This document shows positions 53,427-60,440 of a stretch of 64,000 bases of DNA, piece after piece. The translations under genes and the position numbers were made by a program. The notes under the pieces were generated by a model that saw only the letters and a list, made by a program, of their open reading frames with translations, was not told the DNA's origin and made no database searches. Source of the DNA: Aliiroseovarius sp. Z3 (GTDB taxonomy: Bacteria > Pseudomonadota > Alphaproteobacteria > Rhodobacterales > Rhodobacteraceae); the NCBI RefSeq assembly GCF_029105185.1, contig NZ_JAFMZK010000002.1, positions 62,001 to 126,000 on the forward strand, in the 5' to 3' direction. How positions within the stretch are numbered: the stretch's first letter is position 1; every line of letters begins with the position of its first letter.

Positions 53427-53615
53427 GCCCACCTCAATCCCGTTGTTTGTGGGCACGCTAGCAGGACATTGCCCGTTTGACACCAGCATTTGCAACAGGT
53501 GCGGAAAAGCACGTTAAAGTTGCAAATGATGGCTTCCAAAACACCTTTGAATGTTTTTCAATGGGTTGGCGAGAATTCCGAAGTGAACACCCCTTAGCAG
53601 GCAGGAGGGTCATAG

Positions 53616-55529
53616 GTGTCGACGCATATGGAGCAAATGTCCGGCTGCAAGGACATGATCCGCGCCCGGTTGCGCATTCTTGCCACCACCGATCTTCACA
53701 TGCACATCCTGCCCTATGACTACTTGTCTGACCGACCGGTGGAAGGTTGGGGGTTGACCAATACAGCCCAGCTTATTGCCGATGCGCGCGCCGAAGAGCC
53801 GAATACGATCCTTTTGGACAATGGGGACTTTCTGCATGGTACGGCCATGGGTGATCTGGTGGTCGAACAATATCGCGCGACAGGCGAGGCCGATGCCCCC
53901 GCCGTGCATCCGATGATCGCTGCCATGGATCATCTTGGATATGATGCAGCAACATTGGGCAATCACGACTTCGATCGTGGAGTCGAAGTCTTGTTCGATG
54001 CAATTGAGCAAGCAGAATTTCCTATTGTCTCCGCCAATACGATCATGCGGCGGGCTGCAACACCCTTGCAGGACGCCACGCTTGTGCCGCCCTTTGCCAT
54101 GCTGACCCGCAAGATTGTCGACACTACAGGCGTCGAGCGGGATATCCGCATCGGCGTGATCGGATTTCTTCCTCCGGGGTCGCTGAAACTTGGACACAAT
54201 TCAGGCACCGCGCCGCAGACGCGCGATATCATCCAAACCGCCCGGGCCTTTGTGCCGTATCTGAAAGCGCGCGGGGCGGACATTATCGTGGCGCTGGCGC
54301 ATTCGGGGTTGGGCGACGATACATATGTCGAGGGGATGGAAAACGCGTTGCTTCCATTGTCGCAGGTGGCAGGGATCGACGCGATTGTCGGCGGGCATTC
54401 CCATCAGGTTTTTCCGGAATTGGGCACGGGCGCAGTCGGACCGGACGGGCTATGCGAAGAACTGAACCATGTGCCAACCATCGTTCCCGGCTTTTGGGGG
54501 TCGCATCTTGGGGTGATCGACCTTGATCTGACGCATGATGGAACCCGGTGGTCCGTCGCGGCGGGTCGGGCCGCGTTAAGAAAGGTCACGGGGGGTGGGG
54601 AAACATGCGCGCCGCCCAGGACGCCCAAGCAGTTTCCGAACTGGGTTCAAGAACTGCATGAAAGCACGCTTGACCATATGCGTACGCCGATTGCGCGCTG
54701 TGCAAAGGATCTGGATAACTTCTTTGCGTTGGTTGGGGGAGATCATGCGACCCGCCTTGTGCAAGAGGCGATGATTGCCCACGCCAAAAAGTTCCAGGCT
54801 GACACGCTTGATTGGGATCTTCCTATTCTGGCCTCCAGCGCGCCGTTTAAGTCCGGGGGGTTGGCCGGGCCGAACTACTATTCCAATGTGCCGGCGGGAC
54901 AAGTGACCCAGCGGTGCTTGTCCGATCTGTATGTGTTTCCCAACGAGCTGACCTTGATCCGGGCCACCGGCGCCTATCTGAGAAACTGGCTTGAGCGATC
55001 CGCGAGCCTGTTCAATCAGGTGCGTCCGGGCGAGCGGTCCGTTCAGTTGAAGGATGATGGAACGCCGGGTTATCTGCTCGAGTCGGTGCTGGGACTGACG
55101 TATCAGATTGATCTCAGCCAACCGGCACGGTTTACGACGGACGGGGTGGTTTCGGGGTCGAACGGCGGACGCATCGTCGATCTGCGACACAACGGACGCC
55201 CGGTCCGCGATCAAGATCGGTTTCTGCTGGCAACCAGCAATTTTCGGGCGTGTGGCGGCGGCGGATACCCGGCCGTTCCCGAAGATCGGGTTGTTGACAT
55301 ACCCCCGTTAACCATCCGCGATGTGCTGAAAGACTTCGTGCGGCAGGCGGGTTTGGTGGATGTTTCAACCGATCCGATCTGGCGGTTCAGCAAGGTCGCT
55401 GGGTCCAGCATTCGGTTCAAGTCGTCACCTGCGGCCTGCAGGTCGCGGGCGAACTATCCCTGGTTGCCCATCCGTTGCGTGAATACGTGCGACGACCGGG
55501 GGTTTGCACATTACGAGATGGAACTCTGA
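53616..55529 (+). CDS. cpdB: 2',3'-cyclic-nucleotide 2'-phosphodiesterase/3'-nucleotidase-like protein (CpdB type)
   Basis: A 637-residue metallophosphatase with a 5'-nucleotidase C-terminal domain. Metal residues: TTDLHMHILPYDY near residue 25, DNGDFLHGT, GNHDFDRG near 115, LAHSGLGD and GGHSH near 259. The second domain has SAPFKSGG, DLYVFPNELT and RFLLATSNFRACGGGGYP. The GTG at 53616 has AGGAGG 7 nt upstream. No signal peptide is seen at this or the next starts, unlike E. coli CpdB, so it may be cytoplasmic. It is followed by the 4.5S RNA gene. Confidence 0.88.
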   Translation: MSTHMEQMSGCKDMIRARLRILATTDLHMHILPYDYLSDRPVEGWGLTNTAQLIADARAEEPNTILLDNGDFLHGTAMGDLVVEQYRATGEADAPAVHPMIAAMDHLGYDAATLGNHDFDRGVEVLFDAIEQAEFPIVSANTIMRRAATPLQDATLVPPFAMLTRKIVDTTGVERDIRIGVIGFLPPGSLKLGHNSGTAPQTRDIIQTARAFVPYLKARGADIIVALAHSGLGDDTYVEGMENALLPLSQVAGIDAIVGGHSHQVFPELGTGAVGPDGLCEELNHVPTIVPGFWGSHLGVIDLDLTHDGTRWSVAAGRAALRKVTGGGETCAPPRTPKQFPNWVQELHESTLDHMRTPIARCAKDLDNFFALVGGDHATRLVQEAMIAHAKKFQADTLDWDLPILASSAPFKSGGLAGPNYYSNVPAGQVTQRCLSDLYVFPNELTLIRATGAYLRNWLERSASLFNQVRPGERSVQLKDDGTPGYLLESVLGLTYQIDLSQPARFTTDGVVSGSNGGRIVDLRHNGRPVRDQDRFLLATSNFRACGGGGYPAVPEDRVVDIPPLTIRDVLKDFVRQAGLVDVSTDPIWRFSKVAGSSIRFKSSPAACRSRANYPWLPIRCVNTCDDRGFAHYEMEL

Positions 55530-55532
55530 GGC

Positions 55533-55561
55533 TTGCATCGCTCAAAGCTGCCTCATATATG
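55533..55561 (+). promoter_or_regulatory. Candidate promoter of ffs
   Basis: TTGCAT at 55533-55538 and TATATG at 55556-55561 are spaced by 17 nt just ahead of the 4.5S RNA sequence. The exact -10 (also possible: CATATA two nt upstream) decides the RNA start. Confidence 0.4.
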
Positions 55562-55562
55562 A

Positions 55563-55664
55563 GGGTCGAGAGGTTGGCGCGGGCAGGCGCCTCGCCAATC
55601 TGGTCAGGTCCGGAAGGAAGCAGCCACAACGAGCCCCGCTTGGGTCGTGTTCAGCCTCTCACCC
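55563..55664 (+). ncRNA. ffs: 4.5S RNA of the signal recognition particle
   Basis: The internal hairpin of bacterial SRP RNA is unmistakable: GGTCAGGTCCGGAAGGAAGC followed by AGCC at 55602-55624, which holds the GGAA tetraloop and the asymmetric loop bound by Ffh. The ends pair (GGGT with ACCC, GAGAGG with CCTCTC) to close the rod, giving about 100 nt. The borders are from pairing and could shift by a few nt. SRP RNA guides cotranslational membrane targeting. Located between the CpdB-type gene and rsgA. Confidence 0.96.
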
Positions 55665-55773
55665 AGTTTCGATTGTAAGGCAATTGAAACACCGACAGGC
55701 GAAACGAAGTTTACCAGGCCTGAACATCAAGAAAGACCCGCTGAAGATGCAGGTCAATGAACGGAGGGAAATT

Positions 55774-55812
55774 ATGATTGTCGCCACCCCCCTTCGGGCA
55801 GGAATTTGCTAA
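55774..55812 (+). CDS. Possible very short ORF (12 aa) ahead of rsgA
   Basis: An ATG preceded by GGAGGG at 5 nt begins MIVATPLRAGIC and stops at TAA. The ribosome site is stronger than that of rsgA, so a short leader peptide is possible, but the product is too small to test by content. Between ffs and rsgA (55665-55900) I see nothing else I can name; a minus-strand 61-codon frame there shows no similarity. Confidence 0.2.
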   Translation: MIVATPLRAGIC

Positions 55813-55900
55813 GCGGGTATATCCCCCTTCTGCCTGAACACGCACATCCCAAGCCGCTTTTGCGCGCGGGGTGAAATGCCATGCTGAAACAGGCAAACCA

Positions 55901-56929
55901 ATGACATATCAATTGACGGACCTTGGATGGTCTTCCTTTTTTCAATCCCAGTGCGATGACACGGCTGGGCTGACCCCTTATCGACTGGCGGAAATTCATC
56001 GAAGCCGGATGAATGCGCTGGGCGCGGCCGGAGAGGTGACGCTGACATCGCCTAAACTGGCGGCGGGCGAACTGGCGGTGGGCGACTGGGTGCTGGCCGA
56101 CCCTGAAATGCGCATACAGCAGGTATTGGAGCGGAAATCTCTGCTACAACGGCGCGCCGCGGGGACGGATGCTCAGACCCAGTTGATCGCGGCGAATGTG
56201 GACACGCTGTTCATCGTGACCTCGTGCAATGACGACTTCAATATTGCCCGGATCGAACGGTTTCTGGCCCTGGCGCACGAGGCAGGATGCTATCCCGTGT
56301 TGGTGCTGACCAAGGCCGATTTGTGCGACGATCCCCGCCAATACGAAGCCCAGGCTCAGACGCTGGATCCGATGCTGACAATCCTGACCGTGAATGCACG
56401 GGATTCAGATGCCATCGAAACCTTGGCCGCGTGGTGCAAGCCACCACAGACAGCGGCGTTCATCGGGTCGTCAGGTGTGGGGAAAACCACCCTGACAAAT
56501 GGTTTGACCGGGGGCGATGCTGCGACCGGCGGTATTCGAGAAGATGACGCCAAGGGGCGGCACGTGACCACGGCGCGCAGTATGCATCCCATGCAAAACG
56601 GCGGCTGGATCATCGACATGCCGGGGATGCGCGCCTTGCGTCTTCTGGACACGCGCGAAGGTATCGACAGCGTTTTTGACGATCTGGCCGAACTGGAAAC
56701 GCAATGCCGGTTTTCCGACTGCGCCCACGAGACCGAACCGGGTTGCGCCGTGCGGGCTGCGATTGACGCCGGAGAGCTGGACCCTGATCGTCTGGCGCGC
56801 TGGCGCAAACTGCGCGCGGGCGAGGCCAAGAACACCGAAACCATCGCGGAAAGCCGGGCACGGGAGCGCAAGTTCTCGAAGATGGTGAAGGGGGTCGTGA
56901 AGTCATCCGGTAAGCGGAAAGGTCGCTGA
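55901..56929 (+). CDS. rsgA: Ribosome small subunit-dependent GTPase A
   Basis: A 342-residue circularly permuted GTPase that acts in late 30S maturation. Order: OB-fold N-terminus, G4 LTKADL near residue 136, G5 and then G1 GSSGVGKTTLTNGL near residue 188, G2 GRHVTTARSMH, G3 DMPGM, and a C-terminal zinc knuckle CRFSDCAHETEPGC. The basic tail (KMVKGVVKSSGKRKGR) suits RNA contact. The ATG at 55901 (MTYQLTDLGWSSFF) is preferred to 55871. The composite repeat follows directly. Confidence 0.94.
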   Translation: MTYQLTDLGWSSFFQSQCDDTAGLTPYRLAEIHRSRMNALGAAGEVTLTSPKLAAGELAVGDWVLADPEMRIQQVLERKSLLQRRAAGTDAQTQLIAANVDTLFIVTSCNDDFNIARIERFLALAHEAGCYPVLVLTKADLCDDPRQYEAQAQTLDPMLTILTVNARDSDAIETLAAWCKPPQTAAFIGSSGVGKTTLTNGLTGGDAATGGIREDDAKGRHVTTARSMHPMQNGGWIIDMPGMRALRLLDTREGIDSVFDDLAELETQCRFSDCAHETEPGCAVRAAIDAGELDPDRLARWRKLRAGEAKNTETIAESRARERKFSKMVKGVVKSSGKRKGR

Positions 56930-56933
56930 AGCG

Positions 56934-56993
56934 GAGGGGCCTTGCCCCTCTGCGCGATGCGCATTCACCCCAGGATATTTTCGGCCAGAAGAA
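56934..56993 (+). repeat. Composite intergenic repeat, copy B (after rsgA)
   Basis: Directly after the rsgA stop: a GAGGGGC/GCCCCTC hairpin (56934-56950), a TGCGC/GCGCA hairpin (56951-56963), then the 26-nt core at 56968-56993 (CAGGATATTTTC, then GCCAGAAGAA). Orientation relative to the preceding gene is the same as in copy A after hemE. Confidence 0.8.
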
Positions 56994-57000
56994 ACCGGGA

Positions 57001-57492
57001 TCAGGACGTTGGGTGCATTGCCCAGTGCAACTGTTCCCGGGTCTCGACGGCGCAGGGGCGCGCGCGGCGCAGGCGGGACAGGGCTGCATCCGGGTCTTCA
57101 CCCATGTCGACCATCAGGCGCAAAAGGATCATGCCGGATCGCCCGCAACCGCCCTTGCAATGGGCGAGGACTTTGCCGCCTTTGGAAAGCAGATGTTGAG
57201 CATGTGCAGAGAGTTTGTTCCAGCGGTCGCTGGTTTCCCGGTCTGGTGCGCCGAAATCGAAGATGGGCAGGTGGTGCCACGCAATGCCGGTCTTGGTCAG
57301 GTCAGCCTGCAGGCTGGACGCGCCATGTGCGGCCATTTCGGCAGTGGTCGTCATGGATAAGACAAGCGACGGGGCCCAGTCCCGTATCATAGCGAGGTCA
57401 TCAGAATATCTGCCCCAACGCCCCGGAAGCGGACAGATGCCCACATGTCCGTTGCCCAATACGAGGTCCGAAATAGTGAAGTCGTTTGGCAT
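57001..57492 (-). CDS. Protein-tyrosine/dual-specificity phosphatase-like protein
   Basis: A 163-residue cysteine phosphatase. The CX5R active site is AHCKGGCGRSGMILLRL near residue 110, and an upstream Asp in LPIFDFGAPD can be the general acid. Start residues MPNDFTISDLVLGNGHVGICPLPG resemble small DSP-type proteins of alphaproteobacteria. Substrate unknown. Convergent with rsgA, with the composite repeat between them, and divergent from dnaX. Confidence 0.85.
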   Translation of the reverse strand: MPNDFTISDLVLGNGHVGICPLPGRWGRYSDDLAMIRDWAPSLVLSMTTTAEMAAHGASSLQADLTKTGIAWHHLPIFDFGAPDRETSDRWNKLSAHAQHLLSKGGKVLAHCKGGCGRSGMILLRLMVDMGEDPDAALSRLRRARPCAVETREQLHWAMHPTS

Positions 57493-57601
57493 ATTCCGCG
57501 TTTATCACGCGGGTGGGATCGCTCCAACCCAGAGTTCGGTGGACGGCATGGATTGCCCGGCCTAATCTGGCCCGGATACGAATCCGGCACCGAAGGGTCA
57601 C

Positions 57602-59380
57602 ATGTCAGACGCAGCTTCCACAGACACGCCAAAAGCAAAGCCCTATCAGGTTCTCGCCCGAAAATACCGCCCTGAGACATTTGCCGACCTGATCGGGCAA
57701 GAGGCGATGGTTCGCACGCTGAAAAATGCGTTCGAAGCGGACCGGATCGCGCAGGCCTTCGTGATGACGGGTATTCGGGGTGTGGGTAAGACGACCACCG
57801 CACGGATCATTGCCAAGGGTATGAACTGCGTCGGCCCGGATGGGCAGGGTGGCCCAACAGTCGAGCCTTGTGGCCAGTGCGAGCATTGCGTCGCCATCGC
57901 CGAGGGGCGCCATGTGGATGTGATGGAGATGGACGCGGCCTCGCGCACAGGGGTGGACGATATCCGCGAGATCATCGACAGCGTGCATTATCGGGCGGCC
58001 TCGGCCCGCTATAAGATCTATATCATCGACGAGGTTCACATGCTGTCGAAGAACGCGTTCAACGCGCTTCTGAAGACGTTGGAGGAGCCGCCGGAACATG
58101 TGAAATTCATCTTTGCGACGACAGAAATTCGCAAGGTGCCGGTGACGGTTCTGAGCCGGTGTCAGCGGTTTGACCTCAGGCGGATCGAGCCCGAGGATAT
58201 GTTGGCCATGCTGCGCCGGATTTCCGATGCTGAAGGGGCGGAGATTGCGGATGACGCATTGGCCTTGATCACGCGCGCGGCGGAAGGGTCGGCGCGGGAT
58301 GCGCAATCGCTTCTGGATCAGGCGATCAGCCATGGGGCGGGGGAAACCACCGCCGAACAGGTGCGCGCCATGCTGGGGCTGGCCGACCGCGGCCGGGTTC
58401 TGGATTTGATGGATATGATCATGAAGGGTGACGCCGCAGGTGCGCTGGTCGAGCTTGGGGGGCAATACGCCGATGGGGCGGACCCGATGGCGGTTTTGCG
58501 CGATCTGGCCGAGGTGTCGCATTGGGTCAGCGTCATCAGAATCACCCCCGAAGCCGTGGAAGATCCCACCGTGTCGTCGGACGAGCGTCGTCGCGGTCAG
58601 GCGATGGCGGAAGCACTGCCGATGCGGGTTCTGTCGCGTATGTGGCAAATGCTGTTGAAGGCAATCGAAGAGGTGTCGATTGCGCCCAACGCGATGATGG
58701 CGGCTGAGATGGCGATCATTCGGTTGACCCATGTGGCAGACCTGCCCTCGCCCGAGGAACTGGTGCGCAAGCTGAAAGACCAACCTGTGCCGCCTGTGGG
58801 ACCGTCTGGTGGCGCACCCGCGCCTTCTGGTAACGGAACGTCGGCCGGGCAGGCAACAGCATCGGCCCGGATATCGGGTGGGTCATCCGCGTCGGGGTCG
58901 GGCGCGACAGCCTTGGCCGTGTCGCAAGCGCCGGAAAGTGCTTTGGCCCGCTATGCCCGTTTTGAGGATGTGATCGAACTGATCCGCGCCAACCGCGATG
59001 TGAAACTGCTGGTCGAGGTCGAAGGAGGTGTTCGGCTGGCCTCATACGCGCCCGGACGAATCGAGTTTACGCCCAGCGAAAATGCACCGTCTGATCTTGC
59101 CGCCCGTTTGGCACAGCGCTTGCAGGGTTGGACCGGGGTGCGCTGGGGTGTGACGCTGGTCAATGGCTGTGACGCTGCAACAATCACTGAAACACTGGAT
59201 GGCGAAAAGCTCGCATTGGAAGAGGAAGCAGCGGCGCATCCGCTGGTTCAGGCGGTGATTGCACAGTTTCCGAAAGCGCGGATCACAACGATACGCACAG
59301 CGGACGATATTGCCGGTGAAGCCGCGACCGAAGCCTTGCCCGAAGTGGAAGACGAGTGGGATCCGTTTGAGGAAGAGTAG
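57602..59380 (+). CDS. dnaX: DNA polymerase III subunits gamma and tau
   Basis: A 592-residue clamp-loader ATPase. Start MSDAASTDTPKAKPYQVLARKY is followed by YRPETFADLIGQEAMV, Walker A GIRGVGKTTTARI near residue 58, four zinc cysteines (NCVGPD to CGQCEHC), DEVHMLSKNAFNALLKTLEE, the SRC sensor (VLSRCQRFDLRRI). The C-terminal part after about 400 is a Pro/Gly/Ser linker and a tau-like domain. I see no A-rich slippery site for frameshifting to gamma. Followed by ybaB and recR in the usual order. Confidence 0.95.
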   Translation: MSDAASTDTPKAKPYQVLARKYRPETFADLIGQEAMVRTLKNAFEADRIAQAFVMTGIRGVGKTTTARIIAKGMNCVGPDGQGGPTVEPCGQCEHCVAIAEGRHVDVMEMDAASRTGVDDIREIIDSVHYRAASARYKIYIIDEVHMLSKNAFNALLKTLEEPPEHVKFIFATTEIRKVPVTVLSRCQRFDLRRIEPEDMLAMLRRISDAEGAEIADDALALITRAAEGSARDAQSLLDQAISHGAGETTAEQVRAMLGLADRGRVLDLMDMIMKGDAAGALVELGGQYADGADPMAVLRDLAEVSHWVSVIRITPEAVEDPTVSSDERRRGQAMAEALPMRVLSRMWQMLLKAIEEVSIAPNAMMAAEMAIIRLTHVADLPSPEELVRKLKDQPVPPVGPSGGAPAPSGNGTSAGQATASARISGGSSASGSGATALAVSQAPESALARYARFEDVIELIRANRDVKLLVEVEGGVRLASYAPGRIEFTPSENAPSDLAARLAQRLQGWTGVRWGVTLVNGCDAATITETLDGEKLALEEEAAAHPLVQAVIAQFPKARITTIRTADDIAGEAATEALPEVEDEWDPFEEE

Positions 59381-59462
59381 GGAAATCGCCTCTTGAGCTT
59401 CTTGTAAGCCCCGCCCCCTGATCGTATCTAAGACGCAACCACGAGATTTTGAGGAGCATGAC

Positions 59463-59807
59463 ATGCTGAAGGGACTGGGTGGTCTTGGCGACATGGCCAA
59501 GATGATGAAAGCCGCACAAGAGATGCAGACCAAGATGGCGGATCTGCAAGAGAACCTGTCCACCATGACCGTGGTAGGCGAAAGCGGTGCTGGTCTGGTG
59601 CGCGCCACCGCCACCGCCAAGGGCGTGTTGACGGGGCTGGACATCGACCCCTCGATTTTCAACCCGGACGAAAAGGAAGTGGTCGAGGATCTGATCCTGG
59701 CCGCGATCAAGGATGCGCAGGCCAAGGCGCAGGAGCGCAGCGAAAGTGAAATGTCGCGCCTGACCGAAGAGCTTGGTCTGCCCAAGGACATGAACCTGCC
59801 GTTCTAG
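59463..59807 (+). CDS. YbaB/EbfC nucleoid-associated protein
   Basis: A 114-residue DNA-binding protein. [28 protein letters not shown] forms the helical dimer handle, and [30 protein letters not shown] the beta part. The C-terminal helix has [22 protein letters not shown]. It sits between dnaX and recR, where it is nearly universal, and has been linked to recombination and nucleoid structure. GAGGAGC lies before the ATG. Confidence 0.94.
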   Translation: MLKGLGGLGDMAKMMKAAQEMQTKMADLQENLSTMTVVGESGAGLVRATATAKGVLTGLDIDPSIFNPDEKEVVEDLILAAIKDAQAKAQERSESEMSRLTEELGLPKDMNLPF

Positions 59808-59820
59808 GGCAGGCAGACAC

Positions 59821-60417
59821 ATGTCGGAAGCCCCGCGTGATATTGAGAACCTGATCGACCTGATGGCAAAGCTGCCGGGGTTGGGGCCGCGTTCGGCACG
59901 GCGGGCAGTGTTGTACCTGATCCGCAAACGGGCGCTGGTGTTGATGCCATTGGCCGATGCGATGCAGGCGGTGGCTGAAACGGCGCGGGAATGCGTGGTT
60001 TGCGGCAATGTCTCGACCGCGGATCGGTGCGATATCTGCATGTCGGAAAAGCGTGCGATCGGTGAGATTTGCGTGGTCGAGGATGTGGCGGACCTGTGGG
60101 CGATGGAGCGGGCGGGCCGGTTCAAGGGGCGCTATCACGTGTTGGGGGGCACGTTGTCGGCGCTGGACGCGGTCGGCCCTGACGACCTTGGCATTCCGCG
60201 CCTGATCCAGCGGGTTCAGGATGAAGGGATCACCGAAGTGATTCTTGCGCTGAACGCCACTGTCGATGGTCAGACCACGGCGCATTACATTGCTGAAGAG
60301 CTGGAAGGGCGTTGCGAGGTATCCTCGCTGGCGCAGGGCGTGCCCATTGGGGGTGAGCTGGATTATCTGGACGAAGGGACGATTTCGGCGGCGTTGGCTG
60401 CGCGTAAGCGGTTCTGA
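59821..60417 (+). CDS. recR: Recombination protein RecR
   Basis: A 198-residue RecFOR component that helps load RecA at gaps. The helix-hairpin-helix [21 protein letters not shown] is at the N-terminus, a Cys4 zinc site [16 protein letters not shown] near residue 58-73, and the Toprim domain [21 protein letters not shown] with [16 protein letters not shown]. The C-terminal [17 protein letters not shown] is normal. Only 13 nt after ybaB; same operon as dnaX. Converges on the DUF4175 gene. Confidence 0.96.
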   Translation: MSEAPRDIENLIDLMAKLPGLGPRSARRAVLYLIRKRALVLMPLADAMQAVAETARECVVCGNVSTADRCDICMSEKRAIGEICVVEDVADLWAMERAGRFKGRYHVLGGTLSALDAVGPDDLGIPRLIQRVQDEGITEVILALNATVDGQTTAHYIAEELEGRCEVSSLAQGVPIGGELDYLDEGTISAALAARKRF

Positions 60418-60440
60418 GCTTCGCCGCAAACCCGACCAGA

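Noticed and set aside
55711-55896. 61-codon minus-strand frame between ffs and rsgA
   Set aside because: No recognisable family and no ribosome site; it overlaps the rsgA upstream region, so I treat it as chance.
57605-58783. 392-codon minus-strand open frame
   Set aside because: Antisense to dnaX; composition (His/Gln/Arg/Cys) is that of a complementary shadow and no family motif is visible.
57602-59380. Programmed frameshift for the gamma subunit in dnaX
   Set aside because: I looked for an A-rich slippery heptamer in the region around codons 390-440 and saw none; gamma production by frameshift is not supported.
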